Assembly: GCA_002104945.1 (NCBI GenBank)
Contig: MCFH01000123.1
Location: 1 to 36,111, forward strand
Reading direction: 5' to 3'
Origin: Piromyces finnis
Lineage: Eukaryota; Neocallimastigomycota; Neocallimastigomycetes; Neocallimastigales; Neocallimastigaceae
Length of the DNA: 36,111 nucleotides
Shown here: in pieces, positions 9,826 to 19,858 of the stretch
Position numbering within the stretch: the stretch's first letter is position 1
Layout of the letters: each line of letters begins with the position of its first letter
The notes under the pieces: model-generated
Database searches by the model: none
The model's input: only the letters and a program-made list of their open reading frames with translations
What the model was told of the DNA's origin: nothing
Made by a program: the position numbers and the translations under genes

Positions 9826-10716
9826 ATAATCAATCAAACGAATGAATATTTTTTAAAAAAATTATATTATTATAATATATTCAAGATGATCAATAGATTC
9901 AATTAGAATATAACTACATTTCAACTCTAAATTATTAAAATAGCATACTCTTATTAATTTAAGATTAAAAAAAAAGTATCCATAAGTAATGGTGAATAAC
10001 TAAAAGTATATATTGATTAAAAAAAGTTTAATAATAATATAACCCAAAAGAATGATGAATAGAAATAGATTTAACAGATGGATACCTTTGAAACATATAA
10101 CTTTGTATTATTCAGTGAGAAAATTGTTTTATATTAAATAATTATTGTAATATTGTTTAAGAATAAAAGTTTTTAGAAATATTATGTTTTTAAAGATGAA
10201 ATATTATAAATTCATTATATAACTTATCTAGTGAAGTACTCTATATTTAATTAGAAAGTTTTATTCACTTAGTATAATTAATAATAAACAACTTTTTTAT
10301 ATTTGTAATAATATATAAATAAAATTCTTTATACTATTATATATAATGTTTTATATTTGTAATTTTTTTTTCATTTTACTATAAAATTTTTTAATAAAAT
10401 AAAAGACTTTTATATGTAATGTATATGATTTTCTTATTTTAAAATCTTTAAATTAAAAAATTAAAGAAAAAAGTAAAGCTTAAATATCATTAAATACAAC
10501 ATCTAATAACAATAAGCTACTTTAATATGTATTTTTTCATAACAATAGACATTAAAAAATAATAAAAATGAAGAAACAAATAACAAACCCTTTTTAATAT
10601 AATAATTAATATTATAAAATATATGGTAAATATATTCAATAATATTAGTATAAAACAAAAATATTTAATCTCAAAATTAATAAAATTTTTAATAAATAAT
10701 AATTATAATTAAAATA
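9826..10716. other. AT-rich intergenic region
   Basis: No gene, RNA or structured repeat was recognised. The right end adjoins the copia LTR at 10717. The five bases before it (10712-10716, AAATA) are a possible target-site duplication, but the other end of the element is missing, so this cannot be confirmed. Confidence 0.5.
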
Positions 10717-10922
10717 TGTTAGAATTTTAAGTTTTTTAATATACTTTATTATGGTAATTTATTAATATTTTATTACAAAGATTTAATTAACAATTACAAA
10801 TTTGTATTTACACTAAAATTTATGACTTATGCTATAATACATACATTATTATTACATTACATTATGTCAATTACATTTTACTAATGAATAAAGTTTATAA
10901 TAAAATTTGAGATTTTCTAACA
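10717..10922 (-). repeat. Copia 3' LTR, 206 bp
   Basis: The plus strand begins TGTTAGAA (10717-10724) and ends TTCTAACA (10915-10922), a perfect 8-bp terminal inverted repeat with the canonical TG...CA ends. It lies immediately next to a purine tract (minus strand GAGGGGGAA), as expected for the 3' LTR of a minus-strand element. Confidence 0.75.
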
Positions 10923-10931
10923 TTCCCCCTC
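10923..10931 (-). other. Copia polypurine tract
   Basis: The minus strand reads GAGGGGGAA directly before the LTR start TGTTAGA. This is where plus-strand DNA synthesis would be primed. It is one of the few G-rich runs in this AT-rich region. Confidence 0.7.
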
Positions 10932-11119
10932 AAACTTGATTTCATTTTGAAATCCAATGTTTGAAAGTTTTGTTTTAAAATGAAATAAAATAAATAAAAA
11001 AAAATTTTTTTTTTTTTAAATTTTAAAATTTTGTCAAATTATTATGAATATATAAGTATAATAATGCTTTATATAATATATTGTTTCACAAAAATTTTTA
11101 CCTGTAAAATTATTGATTA

Positions 11120-11728
11120 TTACTTTGATGGTGTATGTGTATCCGAATAAACTGGTTTCAAAACATACGCGGGATTTGTGGTTAAATTGTTATTAGAATT
11201 AGATTTAAGTTTTGATATCTTACATTTCAGGTAGTAGCCATTATACTTCGCCTCGAACACAAGCTGTTTGTTTGAATCACTTTGGGAATAATTATTTTTG
11301 CTACAATCATGCGGATCTTGATTAATTATTTTAATGTGATTTGATTGTTGAATGGTATTTATAAATTTAATTCTGATGATACTATTAATATCTGGTTCGT
11401 GGTTACTTATCTCATTATTTTGGATATCAAATAAAGTTAAAAATATTTGATTGTTATGATTTTTTATTTGAGTGCTAATACCAGATTTCGTTAACTTTAT
11501 CCCACTTATCAGGTTTTTATTGACGTCCTTTGAATATAGAACCTTATCTAAAACTATTTCAGTCTCATTAAATAACCCATGGAATGTACCGTAGCCTTCA
11601 AAAATACATGATGATTTATTTGTAAAATTTAAAATAATTTTTTCATTAATAAAATTTTCCAATATTTCTTTATTATTTGTGATATGTTCACTTGCGCCTG
11701 TATCATCCTGTATCATAGGTAGGTCCAC
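11120..11728 (-). pseudogene. Copia protease / pre-integrase fragment
   Basis: The 202-residue reading starts at GTG 11728, and the frame is open slightly further upstream with no ATG, so it is part of a polyprotein and not a separate gene. DDTGASEHIT is the copia aspartic protease active-site motif (D-T-G-A-S). EGYGTFHG and VLYSKDVNKNLISGIKL match the usual protease C-terminal segments (consensus style VLYVPDLKKNLLS). After about residue 110 the sequence is Asn/Ser-rich and has no integrase HHCC or DDE motif. The stop at 11120 is about 190 bp from the PPT, so most of pol has been deleted. Frame differs from the upstream gag segment. Confidence 0.75.
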
Positions 11729-11781
11729 ATAAATGTTATGTAACCATCATTTTTATCATGTGACCTTGAAACATTACTTGG

Positions 11782-12420
11782 TCATATTTCTTCTGTATTT
11801 TCACTTGGAAAGACATTTTTAAGAGCTAGTTCGTCAAGTATATATTTCATGTGCTCAACCTTTAATTGGTCAGAATGTATGTTTATGTAACATTCATTTT
11901 CAGGGTTAGAAATATTTGGATCATCCATTTTTTCATTACTCTTTATTTTACTTTCAATATTGTCAGCTGTAGGTCCGAACATTGTATTTAATTCTTCATA
12001 GCATGGTGTACTATCTGTGGTTTCATTATTTTCAATGTTGGAACAATATTTATCTTCATTGGCTTCCTTTTTGTATGAGAATGTTTTGTGGGTTTGTTTA
12101 TTAGGATGTGTTTCATTTTTCTTTGTTCTTGTAGCTCGGCATGGATTGTAATGACAGTCCTTAACAGAATGTCCAGAAATGTTGCAAATTATACAATATT
12201 TATTATTTCTATGATGATATTTGTTTATTCTTTTATTTTTTGTGTATTTCTTTTCTATATTATCTATATCCATATAAGCATCATGAAAGTCTCTATATTC
12301 ATTGATGAATGGATTATTATAATGATTGTTTCCATTTCTAGCGTTTCTTGTATTAAAAGAGTTATTATCTCTTTGTTGATTATCTTGTTTATGTTTAAAA
12401 TTTGGGTTGTTATATTCCAT
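11782..12420 (-). pseudogene. Copia Gag C-terminal part with CCHC zinc knuckle
   Basis: The 212-residue reading contains CIICNISGHSVKDC, a CX2CX4HX4C zinc knuckle used by Gag nucleocapsid to bind RNA. It is preceded by an Asn/Arg/Lys-rich stretch typical of Gag tails. The ATG at 12420 is probably internal: the Gag core upstream lies in a different frame, and the join near 12425-12440 implies an indel. A short region (11781-11729) separates it from the protease, which is in a third frame. Confidence 0.7.
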
Positions 12421-12429
12421 CTGATAGCA

Positions 12430-13038
12430 AATAACAGTATATCTGTTTTTATGATTTCGTATAATGTTTCGGGTGTGTATTGAGAACTCATTAATATTTT
12501 ATCCTTGAGGATATTTGGTAGAGCGTTGTATATAATTGTTATTTTTTCCATGTTTGATTTGTTCATACATGAGTTTTCGAGTAATTTAAATAACTCTATA
12601 ATCTCATTCATGATATTCATGGTTTCCTTAAGGTTGGTGGCCTTGAGAGGTCCTAACCTTCTTAACCACTCTCCATGGTTGGAGGAGTCATCCGACTTGT
12701 ACAAGCTCTTGAGTTTCTCCATCTTCTCATATGCGGACTCACAGTTCATAATGTACCTTTTAACAGAGTCAGTACAATTTGTAAAAATGATTATTCCTGT
12801 GAGTGCATCATTTGGTTCAAATTTGCTTGGTTTCTTGAATGTTTTGTAGTTACTCTTGATGTAACTCCTTTGCTATTCTCGTTTTTTTTCTTGTTCCTTA
12901 AGGCAATACCATATTTAATAAAATTATTATAATCGTTAGCTCTAGAATTTTCTTCAATTTGGTTTATAGCTCCTTAACATTCCTTTAAAAGACAGATTTT
13001 GATAAAATTCTTATCTTCTTTTTTCTTCATGTTCATAA
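12430..13038 (-). pseudogene. Copia Gag core, frameshifted
   Basis: From about 13038 the minus strand reads MNMKKKEDKNFIKICLLK, then a stop, then NQIEENSRANDYNNFIKYG. After another frame change it reads NDALTGIIIFTNCTDSVK followed by MNCESAYEKMEKLKSLY, GEWLRRLGPLKA and NILKDKILMSSQYTPETLYEI. This matches the general layout of copia Gag (UBN2-type): the ...NDAL...I...S... helix, an AYE.WEKLKSLY-like block, then a capsid-like helical region. An ORF from the ATG at 12749 covers the later part. Two plus-strand ORFs here (12505-12849, 12675-12932) are shadows. Confidence 0.65.
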
Positions 13039-13538
13039 TTTTTTTTTTCATGTATTTTTTTATTTTTTTTTAAAAAACATAACTTTAATTAAAATATATT
13101 TTTTTCTTTATTATTAAAATACTTTCCAATAATAAATCCGAAATCATATCATCATATCTACCATATCTACTATTTTCTTCTGGAGTTAAACCCCTAATTT
13201 TTTAAAAACAAGAATATTTGTATTAATAAACATTTTCACACATTTTGAATTTATCATACATACTGTGCTTCAAGTGATATTCATTTAATTTTGATAAATA
13301 TCATTTAAATTTTTATAAACTTTTTTAACATCTTTTTCAAAAAGACCATTAATAAAATTATATATTATTTTATCATTTGCTATTTCTAATTTATCTTAAT
13401 AGTTTTTAATAAAGCAATAAAATTTTCTAAAATTTCACCATTTATAATTTTAACATATTCATATTACCTTCAATGATTCGATTTAACATACTATTTTTAT
13501 ATTTTTTAATTTGACTTAAATTTTCTTTTTTTTTTCAG
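13039..13538. other. Low-complexity stretch with possible decayed continuation of the AAA-ATPase-like gene
   Basis: Poly-T-rich sequence near 13039-13075, then AT-rich sequence. On the minus strand just past 13539, short protein-like runs such as SMLNRIIEGNMNML are seen between stops. They may be the continuation of the AAA-ATPase-like fragment. No 5' LTR of the copia element was found here. Confidence 0.35.
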
Positions 13539-13909
13539 TTAATTTGGGTTTAACGGTAATTTATTTTTAAGATGATCAATAGCGGATTTGAAATCTTTAG
13601 ATTCTTCATCTTTAAAATTTAAATAAAAGACAGGATATTTATAAAATCCCCTCATGCTTTTTCCATTTTTAGAAACTTCTAAACTATCAAATAAATCATT
13701 TCTTAAATTTTTTCTATTAATAGGCTTTTCAAAGAATTCTTGAATCATTTTTAAATTAAAACTTTTTCCAAATTGACTTGGTCGTACTCCCAAATACACA
13801 TCTTTATAATTGTCAATAAAATTTGGTATCATCTAGTTTTATCAACAAAATAGTAATCATTTATAATAGAATCTTTATAAAATTCTCCAGAATATATTTC
13901 TTTTGGCAT
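13539..13909 (-). pseudogene. AAA-ATPase-like (DUF1703-type) fragment, frameshifted
   Basis: From the ATG at 13909 the minus strand reads MPKEIYSGEFYKDSIINDYYFVDKT and then hits a stop. A shifted frame continues MIPNFIDNYKDVYLGVRPSQFGKSF...MIQEFFE and later YPVFYLNFKDEESKDF, ending at 13539. The YYFVDKT, RPxxFGKS (P-loop variant) and VFYLNF motifs in this order are characteristic of AAA-ATPase-like proteins that usually carry a C-terminal PD-(D/E)XK nuclease-like domain. Only the first ~120 residues remain, split by a frameshift near 13833. The P-loop reads RPSQFGKS where RPRRFGKS is usual. Assignment is from remembered family motifs. Confidence 0.65.
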
Positions 13910-14093
13910 TTCTTAAAAGATTTGAAAGAAAAATTCATAAAAGTTTTAAATAGAAAAGATGATGAAATAAAATATTATTGATAATTATTTGAAAATTCAA
14001 AAAAAGGTATTGAAAAGTACATTAAAAAAATGACGCAAACCTTAGAAGATCTTTTTGTAAAACTGGAAAATAATCATAACAAAAATATTGAAC
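13910..14093 (+). other. Short unassigned stretch before the microsatellite
   Basis: A short plus-strand reading MTQTLEDLFVKLENNHNKN lies just before the hexanucleotide repeat. It is too short to assign. Confidence 0.3.
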
Positions 14094-14234
14094 AATAGTA
14101 ATAGTAATAGTAATAGTAATAGTAATAGTAATAGTAATAGTAATAGTAATAGTAATAGTAATAGTAATAGTAATAGTAATAGTAATAGTAATAGTAATAG
14201 TAATAGTAATAGTAATAGTAATAGTAATAGTAAT
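14094..14234. repeat. (AATAGT)n microsatellite, about 23.5 units
   Basis: 141 bp of uninterrupted 6-bp units. In the six frames it gives only homopolymeric or dipeptide peptides (Asn-Ser, Leu, Tyr, Ile-Thr), so the ORFs across it carry no coding information. It abuts the LINE fragment at 14240-14591. Confidence 0.95.
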
Positions 14235-14239
14235 GATAA

Positions 14240-14591
14240 AGTCCTGCTTCTGAAAGGCACAACTATAATTAATGTAATTCAAGATGAAGAGTCTCATTCA
14301 TTCAGAGTCATTCATAGATGATTTCTCTCCTGTATATCAGATCATAAACTAATCCTTATTAATTGTAAATCTATTCCTATGGATGATTTTTCTAATGACT
14401 TTAATGTTCCTAAGAAAATTCTGAAATAGAATAGATTGAATAAAATATATTGAGGAAAAGGAATCGATACACAGTCCTAATAAATCCCACATACTTTCAT
14501 CAAAACTCAATGATCCTGTTATTTCAACAGATGAACTTTCCAAAGAATTTACTTCAGCTGCTCTTTCAATTGAAGATGTATTAAATATTAT
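14240..14591 (+). mobile_element. LINE endonuclease fragment (decayed, plus strand)
   Basis: The plus strand here is clearly homologous to the minus-strand LINE at 20744-21120. Shared landmarks are SFIDDF..PV followed by (S)DHK, IPMDDFSNDFNV, KILK, NRL, then KLNDP, DELS.EFT. This copy has a 2-base insertion before GATCATAAA, a stop after KILK, and other frame breaks. Part of the sequence near 14250-14280 corresponds to the EVLPLK region of the other copy but with bases missing. It is a short dead fragment covering the end of the endonuclease domain and the linker towards RT. The ORF antisense at 14349-14543 is a shadow. Confidence 0.7.
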
Positions 14592-15535
14592 GTATTTATA
14601 TGTTTTTCCTTCTAATATAAAATAAAATTTATCGTTATTATTTTTCTTTTATCTTCATATGAAATAAATAAAGCTTTATTAAAAAAATGAAAACTAAAAT
14701 AATTATCAATTTTTTTCTTTTTTTAATTAAATAGATTTCATAATATCTGTTTTTCATGGAAAAGCTGAATTTTTTTAAATAATTTTAAACTTATAATAAT
14801 TATAAAATTATTATCTATATGTCCATAATTATAATGATTTAAAAAAATTCATAATAATTATTCATAACATCACTATTAATATTTTGTTAAAGTATAATTT
14901 TCTTTTTGTTTTTAAATTAAAAGTGAAGGTCGTTATTATTTCTAACTAAACTTCTAATAAATATTAATGATAATTAAACCTTAATCATGTTTAATGATTT
15001 ATAATATAATTTATGTAATATCAAGTTAAATAATCGGTGTTAAAATAAAATATAATAAATATGTCTTGTTTAAAATTGTAGGATATTTTAAATATATTTT
15101 ACTTTTCATGAAAATTCAATATTTTTACTATTTGTTATATAAATCTATTTTTTTATAGAGTATGCAAATAATTGATAAAATTTTTATAAAAAAAATGATA
15201 AAACTTTAAAATAATTTTATGGCTATTTTTTCCTATAAGAAAAGTATTCAAATGGAATGTAAAAAAAAAAGTGAAAAAAATTTGAAAAAATTAAAATTTC
15301 AAAAAATAAAAGCATGAATTAAATTCTTTATTAATATTTCAATTACTCTTTATAAAATGACTTTATTAATATTTATTTTCTTGATCAAATAATATCAAAA
15401 CGTTGAGTTATATCATGTGTATATCATTAAAATAATACTTTTTTATTAATTTATGATATTTATACATATTATATAATAATTAAATTAAAGTTTATTTTAT
15501 TTAAATATTGAAATAAATTAATTTTAAACCTTTAA

Positions 15536-15538
<3 letters not shown>

Positions 15539-15571
<33 letters not shown>
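15539..15571. repeat. A33 homopolymer
   Basis: 33 consecutive A. No retrotransposon body was recognised immediately upstream, so it is treated as a simple repeat and not a tail. Confidence 0.85.
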
Positions 15572-15572
<1 letters not shown>

Positions 15573-15664
15573 AAAGACATGTAATAATACAAATAATAAT
15601 TTATTCTTTTTAGCTATATTTTATCAAATTAATAAAGTATTATGTATTGAAAATTATCTATACA

Positions 15665-15666
<2 letters not shown>

Positions 15667-15699
<33 letters not shown>
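15667..15699. repeat. (TTA)11 microsatellite
   Basis: Eleven perfect TTA units. Confidence 0.9.
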
Positions 15700-15704
<5 letters not shown>

Positions 15705-16010
15705 TGATAAAGTTAAAATGTTAAAATATTAATTATTATTAAAAACATCTTTGAATGAAAATTATATATATATATATTTTATTTTCAATATAAAATTAAA
15801 TTAAAAAACTTTTAGTTTCTTTATTTCTTTTAAAATACTTTTTATTTGAATATTAATAATTCTTTTTATTATTGAACATTAATTTGCTTTTTTTAATAAG
15901 CTTTTTCAATTTTTATAATTTCTTTTTATTTAAACTTTTTTCAAGTAAAATTTTAAAAAATATTGAAATTTTTGAAAAATTTTCGAAGTTTGAATTTTTC
16001 ATTAAATTTT

Positions 16011-16033
16011 TTAATTAATTAATTAATTAATTA
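16011..16033. repeat. (TTAA)n microsatellite
   Basis: About 5.75 perfect TTAA units; the sequence is self-complementary. Confidence 0.85.
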
Positions 16034-16266
16034 TTCATCGTCCATTTAAAAAAATTTGATCTGAAAAAAATTGCATTGACACAAAAAAACTTAAACTTTT
16101 TTTTAAAATTTTTACACTTTAAGAAATACTTTATTTTTTATAATTATTTTTTATTATATTTTATTTATATTTTATTTTTAAAAATAAATTATTACATGTT
16201 TTTTTTATTAATATAAATAATACAAATATATAAAACAAAAAAAAAATAAAAAATAATTATTATTAT

Positions 16267-17919
16267 TTATACATTAAAAATCCATTGATCATGATCAATA
16301 TATCTATTAAAATATTTAAGAAATTCATGGTTTTTTATTGTTGTAGATAATATGTAAGTATTTTTATCATCTCCTCCTGCTTTTCTTAATTCTTTTAAAA
16401 TATATTTTACCTTTTGTTCTGATGATCTTTTATCAATAACAAAGAGATTTTCAATAATTTTATAGTTGTCGTTCTTCAAGGCGAAAGTATACCATTCATC
16501 TTGAAAATCGTTGTAATGAAGAAATTCCTTTACCAATAATAAAAATGTTTTATTTTTCTTTTCTTTTATTAATAATTTTAATATATATTGAGGTATATTT
16601 AACTTTTCAATTTTTTTAAATTTGTTTTTTAATATTTCAATAATGTAATCGAAATTTTCATATGAAAAGTTTTTTTGATGAATTAAAAATTGTATCACAT
16701 TGTTGAAGGAATTGTCCTTATCCAAAAATCTATAATTGATATCCGCACCTTTAGAAATAAGAAAGGTGCACACATCTCTTCTATTTATTAATAATGTATA
16801 AATGACTAAAGGTACTGATTCATTAATTAATGAATTTGGAATCTCATAATTGAAATTGGTGTATGAGAATAAGCTTATTATTTTTTTAAGTGAATCAATA
16901 GAAAATCCTGAAGTAATACAATTTGTTAATACGTCATAATCTGAAGAGTTTATATCACTTATTAATATTTCATTTTCTTGATAAAAATAAAATATTCTTT
17001 CCATATTTCCGTTCTTTATAAATTGACTTAATTCCATTCTTTTCTTAATCAAAATTTTATTCAAATATCTGTTAAGATGATTAATATCTAATATATTATT
17101 TAAGAAAATATTTTTATACTTATAGTTAATTATTAATTCATATAATTTAAGGGAGAATCCAGGATATATTATATCATTATTATTATCCATTATGAATTCA
17201 ATTTTTTCTCTAATTGAACTTGGAATATCATAACATGAAAAAAATTTTAATTGATCAAATGAACTACAATAAATACACCTATAGTACCATTGATATGGTA
17301 CATCGAAATTTCTTTCATTAATAATTATTTTATCAAATTGATCTTTCGATATGCTTTTTTTTGATTGGTATATTTTAAGTAATTTAATAACAAAGTTTTT
17401 ATCGCACTTATATTTGATATATTTGGATGCTAAATTGAAGTTAAAACTATAATTGTAAATATAATCTTTAATCTCCATTATATTCCAATTTTTGTTTAAA
17501 AGATATGAAAGAGTTTTAGTAGTTAGTAAATTTTTTTCAATTAATAATTTGAATATATTAATATTGTGTTGAGTAAAATTAATATCGCCCCCTTTGCTGA
17601 TAATGAAATCTGCAATTTTAAAATGATTGTTAGCAATTGCAGCGTATAATGGGGACTTTATTTCACCATTTTTGAAAATGATGAACTTGTTAAGCGGATA
17701 ATTCTTTTTTTCAATTAACAAATCTAAATATGCAATTGGAACATTGTATTCAATTGCAGAAATGACCTCATCAAAATCTTTTTCCTCAATTAAATGGTTT
17801 GGTTGAATCATTTCATTTGATACTTCTATATCCTCAAATAACTCTATATCTGAAGTGTAAGAATTATTTGACAAGATCATTGTTGAAGTTTCAGTACTAT
17901 CAATTTCAAAAGATGACAT
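16267..17919 (-). CDS. Ankyrin-family protein, intact (550 aa)
   Basis: A single open frame from the ATG at 17919 to the TAA at 16267, with an A/T-rich UTR-like sequence after the stop. No signal peptide or membrane segment is evident, so the product is probably intracellular. Two degenerate ankyrin repeats stand out: residues about 84-116 (SPLYAAIANNHFKIADFIIS, then KGGDINF) and 363-397 (VPLVIYTLLINRRDVCTFLI, then SKGADINYR). Each sits in a similar module (about 45-150 and 300-430), so the protein looks internally duplicated. The module also occurs in the ORF at 5617-6744, and the N-terminus matches the partial gene at 1-131. A palindromic 16-mer 352 bp upstream is shared with that paralogue. 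It probably binds protein partners through the repeats; the specific role is unknown. Confidence 0.85.
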   Translation of the reverse strand: MSSFEIDSTETSTMILSNNSYTSDIELFEDIEVSNEMIQPNHLIEEKDFDEVISAIEYNVPIAYLDLLIEKKNYPLNKFIIFKNGEIKSPLYAAIANNHFKIADFIISKGGDINFTQHNINIFKLLIEKNLLTTKTLSYLLNKNWNIMEIKDYIYNYSFNFNLASKYIKYKCDKNFVIKLLKIYQSKKSISKDQFDKIIINERNFDVPYQWYYRCIYCSSFDQLKFFSCYDIPSSIREKIEFIMDNNNDIIYPGFSLKLYELIINYKYKNIFLNNILDINHLNRYLNKILIKKRMELSQFIKNGNMERIFYFYQENEILISDINSSDYDVLTNCITSGFSIDSLKKIISLFSYTNFNYEIPNSLINESVPLVIYTLLINRRDVCTFLISKGADINYRFLDKDNSFNNVIQFLIHQKNFSYENFDYIIEILKNKFKKIEKLNIPQYILKLLIKEKKNKTFLLLVKEFLHYNDFQDEWYTFALKNDNYKIIENLFVIDKRSSEQKVKYILKELRKAGGDDKNTYILSTTIKNHEFLKYFNRYIDHDQWIFNV

Positions 17920-19214
17920 TTTTTTTATAATTTAAATGATTTTTATTGTGATTACGTGTTTTTTAAAAATGATAATTTATTTTGTTAAATTGTAAAAACA
18001 AGACAATAAATTTAAAAATAAAAATGATAACAATATAATTATATTTACAATAAATAACATTTTAAACTTTTTAATAATTAATATTCATTGATTTAATATG
18101 ATTCGTTAATTAAAATATCCTTAATAAATTAGGTTGTACTTTTCTTTTTTCTTATTTCTTTACAGTTTTAATTTTATTTTTTATTTTTAATAATATTATA
18201 AGTTATTTAATTAATATTATAATATATTAGATATTATATATTAGGTTTTTTTTTAAGATATCACATTTTTAAATGGATCAACCATTTTTAAGATTTAAAT
18301 AAAAAAAACTATTTTTTTTAATTCAAGGATCATATTAATTAAAATTTTTTTTTAATATTTAAAAAATTTTTATAATAAATTTCAGTAGTTATTACCTATT
18401 ATTTAAACTTATTATTTATTTTGATATTACATTTTTTTTATTAATATAAAATTATGAACTTTTCTTATTATAATAATCCCCTTTCATTTGTAGTTTCAAA
18501 AAATTTCAAGGGATAATATATTCCAACCTACTTGAAATATATTTATTATTATCCATAATAATATGGTAAATATTAATTTCATTCAAAATATAATTTGCTT
18601 TTTATCATAAACATCTATATAAATTCAATGTATCTTTATCGTCAGTATTTTTTTTAACATTCTATTTAATTCATATGAATTATGAATTCATAAATATAAT
18701 ATATTAATTGTTTATTACGCATTGATACATTGTTATAATTTAGTTAATATTTAAAAAAAAAATAAAAGTGAATCTCAGTTTATTTATTTTAAAAATTTTT
18801 ATGACTTAAACAATAAAAACTAATTGTAATCTTAGGTAGAATAATAATATTATAAAAGAAATAACGGTTTCCTCTATTTCTATATGTAATTCGATAGATT
18901 CTGAAAATCTATCAACAGGAAAAAATTTTTATCCCATATTTTAATGTTTTATTTCTCTACATTTTTTACTATCCTCTTTTATAGGCATTTTAATATTAAT
19001 TATTATAAATTTAAAATATTTAGTTTTATCAATGAATTAAAAATATTCAAATATAGTTATTTAGTATATATTAGATAATGTTGAACTAATATCTGTTGAT
19101 AATATATTTATATAATTTTTTTTTTTTTTTGAATATTAATATTAAAGCTACGTAATTTTTATTTATTAATAACATTAATTTAATTAAATTACATTATATA
19201 TAAAAAATTAAATA
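17920..19214. other. Upstream region of the ankyrin gene and AT-rich spacer
   Basis: The first ~400 bp is the upstream region of the minus-strand ankyrin gene, with blocks shared with 240-510 upstream of the paralogue. At about 18480-18650 the minus strand gives short protein-like runs (LNEINIYHIIMDNNKYISS) between stops, a possible old gene relic. A small perfect hairpin lies at 18893-18913 (GATAGATT/AATCTATC, 5-nt loop). No intact gene was seen. Confidence 0.5.
18271..18286. promoter_or_regulatory. Conserved palindromic motif upstream of ankyrin gene (copy 2)
   Basis: The same 16-mer as at 490-505, AAATGGATCAACCATT, with arms extending here to AAATGG/CCATTT. It lies 352 bp upstream of the ATG at 17919. 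A regulatory role is inferred from paralogue conservation. Confidence 0.45.
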
Positions 19215-19270
19215 ATAAAATATATAAGAATTTTTTGGATTGAAATGAAAAGACTGACACTTTCTTCCCT

Positions 19271-19282
19271 TTTACGAAATCT
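19271..19282 (+). repeat. Target-site duplication, left copy
   Basis: TTTACGAAATCT, identical to 19856-19867. The SINE lies exactly between the two. Joined across the SINE, the minus-strand LINE RT frame reads ...FVKREESVSLF, confirming a precise insertion. Confidence 0.85.
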
Positions 19283-19302
19283 GGTCGTTCCAGTTTTTAT
19301 CC

Positions 19303-19314
19303 TGGTTGTTAAGG
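19303..19314 (+). promoter_or_regulatory. SINE A-box-like pol III promoter element
   Basis: TGGTTGTTAAGG is close to the tRNA A-box consensus (TRGYNNARNNG) and to the D-arm of Leu/Ser tRNAs. Confidence 0.55.
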
Positions 19315-19341
19315 CGTTTCCTTAGCATACATAAGGCTTCT

Positions 19342-19352
19342 GGTTCGACCCC
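19342..19352 (+). promoter_or_regulatory. SINE B-box pol III promoter element
   Basis: GGTTCGACCCC matches the B-box consensus GGTTCGANNCC and would form the T-loop of the ancestral tRNA. It starts 39 bp after the A-box start. Confidence 0.8.
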
Positions 19353-19815
19353 GCAGATGTCAGTGCCTGTGGATTTTCCCACTGGGTTTGCCATGGGTTG
19401 GGTTATGATATTCAGGTAAGTATAAATGAACTTTCTAATTTACTACTATGATAATAACACTCGTCTAGCCGGCCTGAGAGGGTCTAGTGTACATGGTACA
19501 TTCCAAATTAGAACTTAATAAGTGGTGACTTAGGCTATGCCAAAAACACATAATATTCCTTAATCAATTTAAGTGTAAACATTAGGGGGCGGTTGACACG
19601 TGATCAAATTGACTATAAGAGGCTTAGCATTGTAGTTGTGAAATATCGTACAACGACATGCATCTAATGTACATGGATTAAGTGAGCGTCGAAGCTGAAG
19701 AAACAGTATGACAGACCAGGAGGGTCACAACCACCTAGCAATAGGAATGAGCCAACGTTTCTCTAAGAACCACCATTGGAGCTAACTCTGATCGATGGGA
19801 GAAATGCACTCGGAA

Positions 19816-19855
<40 letters not shown>

Positions 19856-19858
<3 letters not shown>

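Larger units (their letters stand above)
10717..13038 (-). mobile_element. Ty1/copia LTR retrotransposon, internally deleted and decayed
   Basis: Read on the minus strand: Gag N-terminal part (about 13038-12750), Gag core (12749 down to about 12430), CCHC knuckle (in 12420-11782), protease (11728-11120), then polypurine tract and one LTR (10922-10717). Integrase, RT and RNase H are missing, so the element is an internal-deletion derivative. The pieces are in three different frames, so it is also decayed. No matching 5' LTR with the same termini was seen to the right. Family assignment rests on the DTGASEHIT protease motif, the knuckle, and the PPT/LTR junction GAGGGGGAA-TGTTAGA, a style common in copia elements. 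Confidence 0.75.
14592..16266. other. AT-rich gene-free region with simple repeats
   Basis: No gene was recognised. It contains a 33-nt A run (15539-15571), a (TTA)11 run (15667-15699), a short (AT)n near 15763-15777 and a (TTAA)n run (16011-16033). The last ~200 bp is the 3' flank of the minus-strand ankyrin gene. Confidence 0.6.
19283..19855 (+). mobile_element. tRNA-derived SINE with poly(A) tail, nested in the LINE
   Basis: A 573-bp element, clearly less AT-rich than its surroundings, flanked by perfect 12-bp direct repeats (TTTACGAAATCT). Its head resembles a tRNA of the Leu/Ser type: a GGTTGTTAAGGCG D-arm-like block, a 5-bp anticodon-like stem CCTTA/TAAGG, and a TTCGA T-loop. RNA polymerase III A-box-like (19303-19314) and B-box (19342-19352) sequences are present. 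The ~450-bp body has no open frame of note and ends in a 37-nt A run (19819-19855). SINEs are copied by LINE machinery; the tail and TSD fit that mechanism. The body could include a LINE 3'-end match, which could not be checked. Confidence 0.8.

Noticed and set aside
14022-14321. Several ORFs with Leu, Tyr, Ile-Thr or Asn-Ser runs
   Set aside because: All are translations of the (AATAGT)n microsatellite.
19283-19366. Functional tRNA gene
   Set aside because: The anticodon-like loop lacks the invariant T before the anticodon, the T-stem has mismatches, the acceptor stem does not close, and it is fused to a long body with A tail and TSD. It is a SINE head.
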